A DNA stretch of 43,731 bases, taken from Chloroflexota bacterium (GTDB lineage Bacteria > Chloroflexota > Dehalococcoidia > UBA2979). The position numbers and the translations under genes are program-made. Shown here piece by piece: positions 1 to 8,341 of the stretch. Location of the stretch: positions 1-43,731 of the forward strand of contig PBEG01000013.1 in NCBI GenBank assembly GCA_002718395.1, given 5' to 3'. Positions within the stretch are counted from its first letter, which is position 1; each line of letters begins with the position of its first letter. The notes under the pieces were generated by a model. It had not been told where the DNA came from and did not search any database. It worked only from the letters and a program-made list of their open reading frames with translations.

Positions 1-1
1 G

Positions 2-1180
2 ACCTTCGCTGCTGTTTTGATATATGTAGGGCAAGAATTTGATATTGGCTTAACTGCTCTTGGTTCTTTAGCAACAGCTGGGACAGTACTATTTGGTGGC
101 ACAGCTATTGTTGCAGGTTTTTTATCTGACAAGCTTGGTGAAAAGAAATTAATAGCTCGCTCACTGTTTGTAGCCGCTATTCTTTCTTTTGTAGTTGCAT
201 GGTCTCCAAATTTGTACGTATTATCTTTTTCTTTATTGTGTCTTGGTGCTATTATTGGCCTCTATCATCCTCCTGGTACTGCAATGGTAGCTATTATGGC
301 TGCAAATCGAGGAAGTGGCTTAGCTAAGCATGGAGTGGCGGGCAATATTGGCTTAGCTACTTCGCCAGCCCTTGCAGTATTTATTGCGTCAACATTTGGT
401 TGGCGTATTTCTTACGTGGGTGTTGGTCTCATTGCCTTCATTGCTTATTTATTTTTTCAAAAATTTGCACCGTCTAAAGAAGAAGTAATAGAAAGACAAA
501 AAGAACTTGGTTTAATCGATAGTCACAATGATCAAGATGTTACTAAGAGCTTTGTTTTTAATTTGGCTTCAATGACAAAGATATTGAGTGAATGGACCGA
601 GAAAAGACTATTGTTGATATATGTAACTATTATAGCTAATGGATTTATCTACAGAGGTGCGTTAACATTTTTTGCATTGCATATTGCTAATCAGCTTGGC
701 ATCAAAATATTTTCCTATGATAGCACTGTAATAGCAGGCAGTTTGACTACCATATTATTGCTTACTGGTATTCTTGGACAATTTTTTGGCGGTTACTTAG
801 CTGACAAGATGAATACTGCCGCAGCAGCATTATTGTTTAATGTTATCCTTGTTCCCTCTTGTTTGATCATTGGTTTTTCCTCAGGATGGATTTTAATTAT
901 TTTTATAGCTATTTTTGTCATTTTTAATTGGGGTCAACAACCTATCGCAAATAGCTTGATGGCAAGTTTTGCTCCTCAAGGAGCTATTGGTAAGGCATTT
1001 GGTTTGCAGTTTTTTCTTGGCTTTGGAGTGGCATCAGTTGCTGGAATAATTTGCGGATATGTTGCTGAGATATTCGGAACAGATGCAGTTTTTTATTTGT
1101 TAGCTGGCATGGCTTTACTATCTACCTTGGCATTCTATTTTATTTGGCTTATTGATATGAGCAGTAAAAAAAATATTTAG
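2..1180 (+). CDS. MFS transporter, 5' end cut by window edge
   Basis: This is a hydrophobic 12-helix-type secondary transporter of the major facilitator superfamily. The listed TTG at 17 is unlikely to be the true start, because the frame stays open to the first bases of the window (residues TFAAV precede it), so the N-terminus and probably part of the first helix lie outside. Visible features are a loop of DKLGEKK type after the second helix (the usual MFS motif A position), a charged central loop (KEEVIERQKELG, about residues 152-175) separating the two six-helix halves, and a second GGYLADKMN loop in the C-terminal half. The substrate cannot be told. The gene converges on the esterase with 10 bases between stops and no hairpin. 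Confidence is high for the family and low for any substrate. Confidence 0.85.
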   Translation, partial: TFAAVLIYVGQEFDIGLTALGSLATAGTVLFGGTAIVAGFLSDKLGEKKLIARSLFVAAILSFVVAWSPNLYVLSFSLLCLGAIIGLYHPPGTAMVAIMAANRGSGLAKHGVAGNIGLATSPALAVFIASTFGWRISYVGVGLIAFIAYLFFQKFAPSKEEVIERQKELGLIDSHNDQDVTKSFVFNLASMTKILSEWTEKRLLLIYVTIIANGFIYRGALTFFALHIANQLGIKIFSYDSTVIAGSLTTILLLTGILGQFFGGYLADKMNTAAAALLFNVILVPSCLIIGFSSGWILIIFIAIFVIFNWGQQPIANSLMASFAPQGAIGKAFGLQFFLGFGVASVAGIICGYVAEIFGTDAVFYLLAGMALLSTLAFYFIWLIDMSSKKNI

Positions 1181-1190
1181 CAATGTAGAA

Positions 1191-2357
1191 TTAATTCGTT
1201 ATCTTTGATATCAAAGTGCGTGATTTTTCTTCAGGAATGTTAGTGAAATTTTTTATATGACGTAAAAAAAAGTTCTTCAAAATATTATTTGTTTCTTGAC
1301 CTACGCTAGGGTCCCAACCACCGTGTCCTCCATTTTCTATAGTGATTAAATTATATTCCACAGTTTGATTAGGATATATTTCTTGCAATTTATTAAGATA
1401 TATTAATGCTTGCTCATAATAAACAACTTGGTCTTTATCTCCATGTATAATTAGATGAGGCATAGGAATGCCTTCACCTAAGTAAGTTATTAAACTAATT
1501 GCGGCTAAAAAATTAGGCACGACAACTCTAGGCTTTGCCCCGGTGGGTTGCTGAGTCAATTTTATTGCATCACTATGCCCAGAAAAATTAGCTGCCGCTT
1601 GTATATCAGAAGAATATTGAAGATTTTCTCCTACGTTCCCCTCTAAATTGATAGATCGTTCATTTATGATGTAATTTTGTAATCCACTTGTAGCTGCTAA
1701 AAGGCCAACTGACGCACCTCCTGCAGAATTGCCATATGCACCAATGCTTTCAGTAGTTAAATTATAATTTTTTTCATTAGCTCTTAACCATCTGATTGCA
1801 GCTTTTTGATCATGAAGAAAATTTGGGAATAATCCTTCTGCTCCAAGACGATAATTAATAGACGCATATGCAAATCCTGAATTAAGGAGGCTTATATTAG
1901 GGCTTTCTCTTTTCTGTCCTGCAACAAAACCTCCACCGTGTACATGGACAATTACTTCATATGATCCATCACTCATACAATCTTCAAGTACTTTTTTATT
2001 TTTACATGGTATCCACAGATTGAGTGTTTGACGAATATTATTAGTATTTGCATAATCTAAATCTATGCACTCGATATTATTATCTTTCAAAATACAATTA
2101 TCAAATATTTTTTTTGGATTTTTTGTTTGTAATTTCGGTTTTTGAATTACTTCTTTCACAGCCTCCTTCACTGGTTCAGGCACAGTCTCCTTGACTGGTT
2201 GTGGCGAAGGTTCTCTGATAGTTTGTAAAACAGAGTTAGAACTATTTTGTTGATTTTGAATTTTAAAATCTGAATTTGTATCTGAACAGCTTATAAATAA
2301 GCTTGGCATGATTATTAATAACTTAATTAATAAATTGGTTGTTAAATTTTTACTCAT
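1191..2357 (-). CDS. Lipoprotein alpha/beta-hydrolase (HSL-type esterase)
   Basis: Predicted cell-surface or periplasmic lipid-anchored carboxylesterase. I start it at the ATG at 2357 (388 aa) rather than the TTG at 2399, because this gives a standard 23-residue lipoprotein signal ending in LFISC, with the lipidated Cys at 24. A low-complexity linker rich in Pro, Glu, Lys and Val (PEPVKEAVKEV) follows, then the catalytic domain. HGGGF (about 140-144) is the oxyanion-hole motif of the hormone-sensitive-lipase/esterase family, GNSAGG holds the nucleophile Ser (about 211), the Asp lies in HGDKD (about 307-309) and the His in GGHGGW (about 345). All triad members are present, so it should be active. 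The substrate is unknown. It is divergent from the MscS gene and convergent with the MFS gene. Confidence 0.85.
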   Translation of the reverse strand: MSKNLTTNLLIKLLIIMPSLFISCSDTNSDFKIQNQQNSSNSVLQTIREPSPQPVKETVPEPVKEAVKEVIQKPKLQTKNPKKIFDNCILKDNNIECIDLDYANTNNIRQTLNLWIPCKNKKVLEDCMSDGSYEVIVHVHGGGFVAGQKRESPNISLLNSGFAYASINYRLGAEGLFPNFLHDQKAAIRWLRANEKNYNLTTESIGAYGNSAGGASVGLLAATSGLQNYIINERSINLEGNVGENLQYSSDIQAAANFSGHSDAIKLTQQPTGAKPRVVVPNFLAAISLITYLGEGIPMPHLIIHGDKDQVVYYEQALIYLNKLQEIYPNQTVEYNLITIENGGHGGWDPSVGQETNNILKNFFLRHIKNFTNIPEEKSRTLISKITN

Positions 2358-2486
2358 TGTATATTTTAATTTAATTAATTTTTTGTTTATTGCAAACAAG
2401 GCTTTTTAAAAAAACATTAAAATTTAATTTAGCGCTTGATAGGAAATATAAGTTACAATATCATTATTAAAAATTTGGTGATAATT

Positions 2487-3566
2487 ATGTTCGAATCTGA
2501 TCTAGCTTCTGAATTAGTTTTTGCACTAATGATATTACTTTTTTTTGCTTTGCTAAGTTTTGTAAGCATATTTTTGTTAAAAAGGGTAATTAATAAACTT
2601 ACACAATCTACTGAGTCAACTTTAGATGATCAACTAGTAAATAGTTTAAAGCGTCCTATATTTTTTGTTATTATTGGCCAAGGTCTATTTATTGCTATTG
2701 ATTCTATAGACAGCCTTCTTGAATATCAAAATTATATTGATAATTTATGGATGACATTTAATGTTGCAATAAGTCTTTTGATTTTAAGAAGAACTTTTGA
2801 TAGTTTTATTAGTTGGTATGAAGCTGAATATATTTTTAATCCTTCTTTTACTGGCAGCAGCAAATTGCAAATTTTTATTAATCGGTCTAATTTGCCTATA
2901 ATTAAACGGATTGTTAATTTTGTTTCTTGGCTTGCAGCATTTTTAATTCTTTTAACTATGATGGGAATTTCAATTAGCCCCTTATTGGCTGGACTAGGAA
3001 TTGGAGGATTTGCTTTTGCACTAGCTGTACAACCAATCTTGAGTAATGTAATCGCTAGTTCTTACATGCTTTCAGACTCATCTGTACGTGTTAACGATTT
3101 TATAGAAATAGAAGGGGGCCCAACTGGATGGGTTGAGGATATTGGATGGAGAGCAACGAGACTACGGACATTCGACAATAACCTTATTATGATTCCTAAT
3201 TCTCATTTAGCAGATGCAACCGTGACAAATTTCGATGCTGTTGATTCTCCAATGGATGTAAAAGTTGAAACTGGTGTGGCCTATGAATCAAATTTACAAA
3301 CTGTTGAAGAAGTTTGCCTAGATGAATTAACAAAAATTATTGAAGAAAATGATCAAGCAGTTACAACTCGGCAACCTTTATTTTTGTTCACAGAATTTGG
3401 AGACTCTAATATTAACTTTTTAGTAAAAATTCGTGCAGTTAATAGGCGTGATGTTGGCTCATTGAAACACATTGTTATTAAGCGTTTACATCAAAGGCTA
3501 GATGATGAAAATATTGTAATTAATTATCCTGCAAGACGTATCCTAATTGATAAAGATGAAGCTTAA
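2487..3566 (+). CDS. MscS-family mechanosensitive ion channel
   Basis: Small-conductance mechanosensitive channel family protein of the inner membrane, releasing solutes on hypo-osmotic shock. I start it at ATG 2487 (359 aa). The TTG at 2436 in the ORF track adds 17 residues with no ribosome site, whereas GGTG precedes the ATG. The N-terminal half has several hydrophobic helices. The pore helix is the Gly/Ala-rich GLGIGGFAFALAVQP, followed by the beta domain with VNDFIEIEGGPTGWVEDIGWRATRLRTFDNNLIMIPNS, the classic MscS signature. The C-terminal alpha/beta cytoplasmic cage is present and ends normally. It converges on argC with 27 bases between them and no clear terminator hairpin. Confidence 0.92.
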   Translation: MFESDLASELVFALMILLFFALLSFVSIFLLKRVINKLTQSTESTLDDQLVNSLKRPIFFVIIGQGLFIAIDSIDSLLEYQNYIDNLWMTFNVAISLLILRRTFDSFISWYEAEYIFNPSFTGSSKLQIFINRSNLPIIKRIVNFVSWLAAFLILLTMMGISISPLLAGLGIGGFAFALAVQPILSNVIASSYMLSDSSVRVNDFIEIEGGPTGWVEDIGWRATRLRTFDNNLIMIPNSHLADATVTNFDAVDSPMDVKVETGVAYESNLQTVEEVCLDELTKIIEENDQAVTTRQPLFLFTEFGDSNINFLVKIRAVNRRDVGSLKHIVIKRLHQRLDDENIVINYPARRILIDKDEA

Positions 3567-3593
3567 TAACCTTTTTTTAAATCTGATTGCCTT

Positions 3594-4670
3594 TTATGGA
3601 TAAAGAGGTGGTTTTTCTAATCCAGTTGTCTCTTCAAGGCCAAACATAATATTCATACACTGTAATGCATTTCCGCTTTGCCCTTTTAGTAAATTATCAA
3701 TAGCAGAGAAAATTACAGCATGTTCACCTGATTCATCAACTTTTAAGGATATATCGCAATAATTTGAACCACGAACATTTTTTATTGTTGGCAATTTATC
3801 ACTAACTCTGACAAATGGGGCTGATGCATAATATTCTTGAAAAATATTTAATAATTTATCTTCTGAAGTTTTTTCTAATAAACTAACGTGAATTGTAGAC
3901 ATAATTCCTCTAGTCACTGGAATTAAATGTGGTACAAAATGTAAGGATTCAATCGAATTTCCAACATCAGAAACTACTTTTTTTACTTCTGTAACATGCT
4001 GATGATCTAGGGCTCTATAGGGGATATAATTATTTTCCATGTTTGAAAAATGCAAGACTTCACTGAGTGTTTTGCCTGCACCTGATGTTCCAGTAACAGC
4101 ATCAATAGTGACGCGTTTTGTATCAATTATTTTTTTGCTGTTCAGTGGTGCCAGACCTAAGATCATCGAGACGGCAAAACATCCAGGATTGCCAACAAGT
4201 GAAGTTTTTTCTATTTGCTGCTTGTATAGTTCAGGAAGACCATACACTGATTCATTCAGAAATTCAGAAACTTGAAGCTTGGATTGATCTATCTTAGGGT
4301 GTTTTTCAGCATATTCTTTATAATGATTTTCTGAAGAAAATCGAAAATCTCCAGAAAAGTCTACTACTTTTATTTTTTTGTGTATTTTGTTTTTGTAAAT
4401 GGAACTTAATATATCGGTTGCAACAGTATCAGGAGTTGCAAAAATAATAATGTCACAATTTTCACCAATTGTATCTTCTGAAGTTTCTTTAATTGGCAAA
4501 GAAGATAACTTGTTTAAATGTGGGTAATATTTATCTATAGTCATGCCAATAGTATCTTTTGCAAGGAGACTTGTGATTTCAAAATTTGGATGATGCATTA
4601 ATAATTCAATAATGCCAACACCACCATAACCAGTAGCGCCAATTACTTGAACATTTATTGTATTCTTCAT
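3594..4670 (-). CDS. argC: N-acetyl-gamma-glutamyl-phosphate reductase
   Basis: Catalyses the NADPH-dependent reduction of N-acetylglutamyl phosphate to the semialdehyde, the third step of arginine synthesis, in the cytoplasm. The Rossmann motif GATGYGGVG lies at about residues 11-19 and the catalytic Cys is in GNPGCF (about 164). The downstream signature HLIPVTRGI is present. I start it at ATG 4670 (358 aa), because a strong GGAGGG sits just upstream and would be inside the gene if the GTG at 4682 were used. It stands alone, with no other arg genes in the window. It is divergent from the GGQ protein gene, with an 11-bp direct repeat in the shared spacer. Confidence 0.95.
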   Translation of the reverse strand: MKNTINVQVIGATGYGGVGIIELLMHHPNFEITSLLAKDTIGMTIDKYYPHLNKLSSLPIKETSEDTIGENCDIIIFATPDTVATDILSSIYKNKIHKKIKVVDFSGDFRFSSENHYKEYAEKHPKIDQSKLQVSEFLNESVYGLPELYKQQIEKTSLVGNPGCFAVSMILGLAPLNSKKIIDTKRVTIDAVTGTSGAGKTLSEVLHFSNMENNYIPYRALDHQHVTEVKKVVSDVGNSIESLHFVPHLIPVTRGIMSTIHVSLLEKTSEDKLLNIFQEYYASAPFVRVSDKLPTIKNVRGSNYCDISLKVDESGEHAVIFSAIDNLLKGQSGNALQCMNIMFGLEETTGLEKPPLYP

Positions 4671-4703
4671 ATTACCCTCCACCCATAAATCATTTTAAAT
4701 AAA

Positions 4704-4750
4704 ATAAGCAATTAATTTATGTGCGTTTTAAAGTATTATATAAGCAATTA
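4704..4750. repeat. Paired 11-bp direct repeat between argC and the GGQ gene
   Basis: The 11-mer ATAAGCAATTA occurs at 4704-4714 and again at 4740-4750, 36 bp apart on the same strand. The second copy runs into the A of the ATG of the GGQ gene. Its role is not shown; it could be paired half-sites for a regulator of either divergent gene, or chance in AT-rich DNA. Confidence 0.4.
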
Positions 4751-5307
4751 TGGATAAATTTGAATTATTAAAACAAAAAAACTGGATATCATTATTTCTT
4801 CTTAGTGAAAAAGAATTACTTCGACAATGTAAAATTGATAATTTTTTATCTCCAAAACCAGGTGGTCAACATCGCGACAAGAAAGCTTCTGCGGTTAGAA
4901 TAACTTTATTTGATAGTGAAATTATAGTTACTTCATCAAACAGCAGATCTTTTCAGGCAAACCAAAAGGATGCATTAAATAAATTAAAAATAGAGATATT
5001 GTGTAAATATAGATCAAATTTTTCTTTAAAAAAATGTATTCAATTATTTCAATTAGAAGAATATTTTAACGATACATTTTTAGTGAAAAATAATAAAATC
5101 AATTTATCTTCAAAGAACCCCAACTATCTTATTGTTGCTGGCATTGCCTTAGATATCTTTTTTATACATAATTGGCAAATTCAATCAGTGAGTAAAAAAT
5201 TAGGGGTTAGCTCATCACACTTAGTCAATTTTTTTTCTAAGGAAAAGAGACTTTTAATATTTATTAATTCTGAAAGAGAAAAACTCGGAATGCGTTCATT
5301 GAAATAA
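4750..5307 (+). CDS. Class I release-factor-like GGQ domain protein
   Basis: Small (185 aa) protein with a peptidyl-tRNA hydrolysis domain like that of bacterial RF1/RF2 and ArfB. The motif KPGGQHRDKKASAVRI sits at about residues 36-51. The GGQ tripeptide is the catalytic loop that reaches the ribosomal peptidyl-transferase centre. His follows GGQ where RF1/RF2 have Asn, as in other short release-factor-like proteins. There is no stop-codon-recognition domain. The C-terminal about 100 residues (ISLSSKNPN onward) do not look like the basic tail of ArfB and end in a helix-turn-helix-like stretch (VSKKLGVSSSHLVNFF). It might rescue stalled ribosomes, but this is inference. No Shine-Dalgarno is visible, and a TATTAT-type -10 lies about 12 bases upstream of the ATG, so the transcript could be nearly leaderless. 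Confidence 0.75.
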   Translation: MDKFELLKQKNWISLFLLSEKELLRQCKIDNFLSPKPGGQHRDKKASAVRITLFDSEIIVTSSNSRSFQANQKDALNKLKIEILCKYRSNFSLKKCIQLFQLEEYFNDTFLVKNNKINLSSKNPNYLIVAGIALDIFFIHNWQIQSVSKKLGVSSSHLVNFFSKEKRLLIFINSEREKLGMRSLK

Positions 5308-5309
5308 TT

Positions 5310-5753
5310 TTATGATTTGCCAATATCCCAACTAACAATTTTTTTTACTTTAATTTTCACATTTACTCTTTTATTTGCCTGTTTAGCAATATCTTGACGA
5401 TCTCTTTTGGTTTTGTATTTTTCTGTTATCTGGTTCATTATTGTTATGACCAATTCTTTGTCTGTGCTAATTTCTGCTTCACCTTCCATAACTAATCCAT
5501 GCAATTCTTCATATTGCGTACCGCTCTCTAACATTATAACAATTCTCTTATCTCGTTTAAGGTTGATGATTTTTTGTGATTTGTGGTAACTAGTAAAATT
5601 AATCTCATTATTTGCATCAAGAATGAACCACATAGGCACCAAGTGAGGTAATCCATTTTTATTAATTGTAGCTAAATTTATTATTCTGCTTTCTTCAAGA
5701 AGTTTTATTTTTTTTTCATCATCTAATGTATATTTTTTCTTATCCCGAGGCAT
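5310..5753 (-). CDS. PPOX-class flavin/F420-binding protein
   Basis: Split-barrel protein of the pyridoxamine 5'-phosphate oxidase-like superfamily, most like the short F420- or FMN-dependent members. I start it at ATG 5753 (147 aa): AGGA lies 7 bases upstream, whereas the 25-residue extension to 5828 crosses a palindrome and overlaps the divergent gene. Visible features are LATINKNGLPHLVPMWFILD near the N-terminus (typical of the family, binding the flavin phosphate) and SYHKSQKIINLKRDKRIVIMLE. The enzyme probably reduces or oxidises a small substrate with F420 or FMN; the substrate is unknown. It shares the promoter gap with the CoA-transferase pair, which suggests co-regulation. It converges on the GGQ gene with 2 bases between stops. 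Confidence 0.8.
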   Translation of the reverse strand: MPRDKKKYTLDDEKKIKLLEESRIINLATINKNGLPHLVPMWFILDANNEINFTSYHKSQKIINLKRDKRIVIMLESGTQYEELHGLVMEGEAEISTDKELVITIMNQITEKYKTKRDRQDIAKQANKRVNVKIKVKKIVSWDIGKS

Positions 5754-5784
5754 TTTTTTCCTAAATATCAATTTTGAATCTATT

Positions 5785-5804
5785 ATGTTATATTGACATA
5801 ACAT
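5785..5804. promoter_or_regulatory. 20-bp palindrome, candidate operator
   Basis: ATGTTAT-ATTGAC-ATAACAT is a perfect 7-bp inverted repeat with a 6-bp spacer. It lies in the 66-bp gap between the divergent PPOX gene (start 5753) and CoA-transferase A1 (start 5820). The size and symmetry suit a dimeric TetR/GntR/MarR-type repressor, but no regulator gene is in the window, so this is inference. Confidence 0.5.
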
Positions 5805-5819
5805 GATGCGGTGGTAAAT

Positions 5820-7004
5820 ATGGTGCAACCTTTAAATGACATGTGTGTTATTGAAATTAGTGATTCTATTGCTGGCTCTGCATGCACAAAAACTTTTTCT
5901 GATTACGGTGCTCGCGTGATTAAAGTAGAACCATTTTCTGGAAATAAAATTCGTAGAATGCCCCCGTTTAAAGAAGATATTCCAGACATTAATGGGGGAG
6001 CATACCATTTATCATTTGATACAGGAAAGGAATCAGTAATTATAGATTATTCTAGTAATTCAGGCCTTGAAATACTAGACAGGTTATATCAGTTGTCCGA
6101 TTTAGTGATTTTTGATACTGAAGTAGAAAAAACAAAAAAATTGCGTAATATAATTAATGGCAATAATTATCCAAGTACTGTGTCAATTACCCCTCATGGT
6201 ATGTCGGGACCATTTAAAGATAGGCTGGAGAATGATATGTCAATTCTAGCATGGACAACTAGAATGTATAGAAATTCCATGGAAAATATGTCACCTTTAC
6301 GTAATGCCCCTGGCTCTACTCTTGTACAGATAGGCCATACTGCTGCTGCTGTTGCTGTAGGTATTTATTGGGGTCAAAAACAGGATAAAATTCGAAGAGA
6401 TGCAGAGGTTGCGGGTGTAGAAGCGGTACTGGGAAATGTTGACACTGGCTTTGTTAGCTGGATATTTACAGGCAATTTGCCTGAGAGAATAGGCGGACAA
6501 TTAAAGACTAGATATCCTACAGGTATTTATCCTTGTAAGGATGGGCATGTCATTTTATCTGCAAATGAAGAACCCTGGTTTTCTAGACTTTGTAATGCAA
6601 TTGGTCATCCAGAAATTTTACAGGACAGTCGATTTATTGAAGACAGAGAAAATAATTGGCAGGCATTTATGGAATACTTAGGTCCATATTTAGAAAAACA
6701 TGATAAGAATTATATTTTTACTCATTTGCAAGAACATGGTGTCATGGTTGCCCCAGTCCTGAATGCATCAGATCTTCTTGATGATCCTCAAGCAAAAGCG
6801 AGAAAATCATTTGTGAAAATAGATTCTGCAATTGGTGAACATTATTTGGCCGGAGCTCCTTTTCATTTAAATAAAATTAATGATGAGAGTTTTAAATTAA
6901 AATCTGCACCAAAGCTCGGTGCTCACACAAATATGCTTCTTAATGAACTTGGCTATACTAAAGAAGAAATCATTGCGCTATTTCGTGCAAAAATTACAGG
7001 TTAA
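5820..7004 (+). CDS. CaiB/BaiF-type CoA-transferase, subunit A1 (no catalytic Asp)
   Basis: Family III CoA-transferase homologue (394 aa). I start it at ATG 5820 by analogy with its paralogue A2 (MVQPLN versus MTQPLN). The N-terminal Rossmann part has GARVIKVEP and the C-terminus ends in the usual ELGYTKEEIIALF. The Asp that forms the acyl anhydride in the family should lie in a D-x3-G type segment before the long helix. Here the aligned stretch is STLVQIGHTAAAVAVG, with no Asp. The NRxKR-type CoA-contact motif of B1 is also replaced (FDTGKES). It is therefore probably a structural partner of B1, 4 bases downstream, in a heteromeric enzyme of the kind known for succinyl-CoA:benzylsuccinate CoA-transferase (BbsEF). 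The transferred acid is unknown. Confidence 0.85.
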   Translation: MVQPLNDMCVIEISDSIAGSACTKTFSDYGARVIKVEPFSGNKIRRMPPFKEDIPDINGGAYHLSFDTGKESVIIDYSSNSGLEILDRLYQLSDLVIFDTEVEKTKKLRNIINGNNYPSTVSITPHGMSGPFKDRLENDMSILAWTTRMYRNSMENMSPLRNAPGSTLVQIGHTAAAVAVGIYWGQKQDKIRRDAEVAGVEAVLGNVDTGFVSWIFTGNLPERIGGQLKTRYPTGIYPCKDGHVILSANEEPWFSRLCNAIGHPEILQDSRFIEDRENNWQAFMEYLGPYLEKHDKNYIFTHLQEHGVMVAPVLNASDLLDDPQAKARKSFVKIDSAIGEHYLAGAPFHLNKINDESFKLKSAPKLGAHTNMLLNELGYTKEEIIALFRAKITG

Positions 7005-7008
7005 ATAA

Positions 7009-8253
7009 ATGAGTAATAAATCACTTGAAGGTTTAAAAATACTAGAAATGACTGAAGCGTGGGCTGGGCCTGTATGCGCATCATTGATGGGCGATATGGG
7101 GGCTGATGTCATTAAAATTGAATCTTTTCCTAGACATTCATTAACTCGACCAACTTCTCCCAGATATGCAACTATGCCCGGTGAAGGACCAGTTTATGAG
7201 AGAGATGCTCTGCATCATCAAGGAAATCGTAATAAACGGAATATGGCAATTGATATTAGAAAAGAATCTGGTAAGGAAATTTTTAAAAAATTACTTTTGG
7301 ACGCTGATGTTTTTATTGAAGGATATGCTGCTGGTAAAATAGAGAAATTGGGATTTGGGTGGCAAGATGTGCAAAAAATTAATCCTAATATTACAATGAT
7401 TTCTATTGCTGGGTGGGGCCTGGAAGGTCCTTATAAAAATATGGTAACTCTGGGAGCAGGGCTAGATGCTACAACAGGACATTTATCTTTGCGCGGCTAT
7501 CCGCAAGGTGATTTTGTTGATACTCATCCAAACTTTCATTCTGATGCAACAGGATCTTCAACAATATTCTTTGCTGCACTGACTGCTTTATTGCAACGTA
7601 AAAAAGAAAAAAAAGGAACATTTATTGATCTTTCGCAATGGGAAGGATTAGTTTGGCAATTTCCAGCAATTTTAGCAGAATGGACAATGAATAAAAGGAT
7701 ACCTGAAAGACTTGGTAATAACGATCCGCATATTGTCCCTCATGGAGTATATCGTACTATTGAAGAAGATAAATGGATTGTTGTTGCTGCAGAAGACGAT
7801 AATCAGTGGCAAGGGTTATGTGAGGTAATTGGTAAAATTGAATGGACAGATCTTATGCACCAATACTCTAATATAGTAGGCAGGATAAAAGGGAGAACAG
7901 AAATTGATGCAGCTATTGAATCATTTACAAAACAATATGATGGATTTACTGCTGCTGAAATATTACAAAATAATCATGTTATTGCGTCACCTGTAGTTAC
8001 TCCGCCAGATGTTTTGCTTTCTAACCAGTTACATGAAAGAGATTGGCATCAAACAGTTAATCATAAATGGACTGGGCCAATTATGGTTGGCGGTCACTTA
8101 TGGAATGTAGAACCAGATACATTAAGTTGGGATATACCAACTGCATTAGTAGGGCAACATAATGAAGAGATTTTAACCGAGTTAGGATTTGATCACGATT
8201 ATATTTCAGCTTTATATGCAAATGGAACGATTGGCAATCATTATGAAAATTAA
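7009..8253 (+). CDS. CaiB/BaiF-type CoA-transferase, subunit B1 (catalytic)
   Basis: Family III CoA-transferase (414 aa), moving CoA between a donor thioester and a carboxylic acid in the cytoplasm. Visible features are WAGPVCASLMGDMGADVIKIES near the N-terminus, the NRNKRNMAIDIR CoA-contact motif (about 73-84), GWGLEGPY, and the likely nucleophile Asp at about 179 in HSDATGSST, spaced exactly as in formyl-CoA transferase (18 residues before the R of LLQRK). It starts 4 bases after A1 ends and is surely co-transcribed. About 20 extra residues between SFPRHS and NRNKR (ATMPGEGPVYERDALHH) are shared with B2. The substrate is not deducible. Confidence 0.88.
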   Translation: MSNKSLEGLKILEMTEAWAGPVCASLMGDMGADVIKIESFPRHSLTRPTSPRYATMPGEGPVYERDALHHQGNRNKRNMAIDIRKESGKEIFKKLLLDADVFIEGYAAGKIEKLGFGWQDVQKINPNITMISIAGWGLEGPYKNMVTLGAGLDATTGHLSLRGYPQGDFVDTHPNFHSDATGSSTIFFAALTALLQRKKEKKGTFIDLSQWEGLVWQFPAILAEWTMNKRIPERLGNNDPHIVPHGVYRTIEEDKWIVVAAEDDNQWQGLCEVIGKIEWTDLMHQYSNIVGRIKGRTEIDAAIESFTKQYDGFTAAEILQNNHVIASPVVTPPDVLLSNQLHERDWHQTVNHKWTGPIMVGGHLWNVEPDTLSWDIPTALVGQHNEEILTELGFDHDYISALYANGTIGNHYEN

Positions 8254-8293
8254 TTTCTATTAGACAATAACGCTTTTTCCTTTTAATTCTCCT

Positions 8294-8313
8294 ATAATTA
8301 CTATAGTATTTAT
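8294..8313. promoter_or_regulatory. Imperfect 20-bp palindrome overlapping a TATAAT box
   Basis: ATAATTACTA/TAGTATTTAT reads as a 20-bp dyad with 9 of 10 base pairs symmetric (core TACTATAGTA at 8299-8308). It lies in the 88-bp gap before CoA-transferase A2 and overlaps TATAAT at 8293-8298, a perfect -10 hexamer without an obvious -35 at normal spacing. It may be an operator at a second promoter serving the A2-B2-nhaA genes. The sequence differs from the palindrome before A1. Confidence 0.45.
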
Positions 8314-8341
8314 TCTTAGTATTTTATTTCATGAGAAAATT

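Noticed and set aside
17-1180. TTG at 17 as the true start of the MFS gene
   Set aside because: The frame is open to the first base of the window and an N-terminal helix is incomplete, so the gene begins upstream.
4039-4275. 78-aa plus-strand ORF inside argC
   Set aside because: It is antisense to a complete argC with intact motifs, has no recognisable domain and is a frame shadow.
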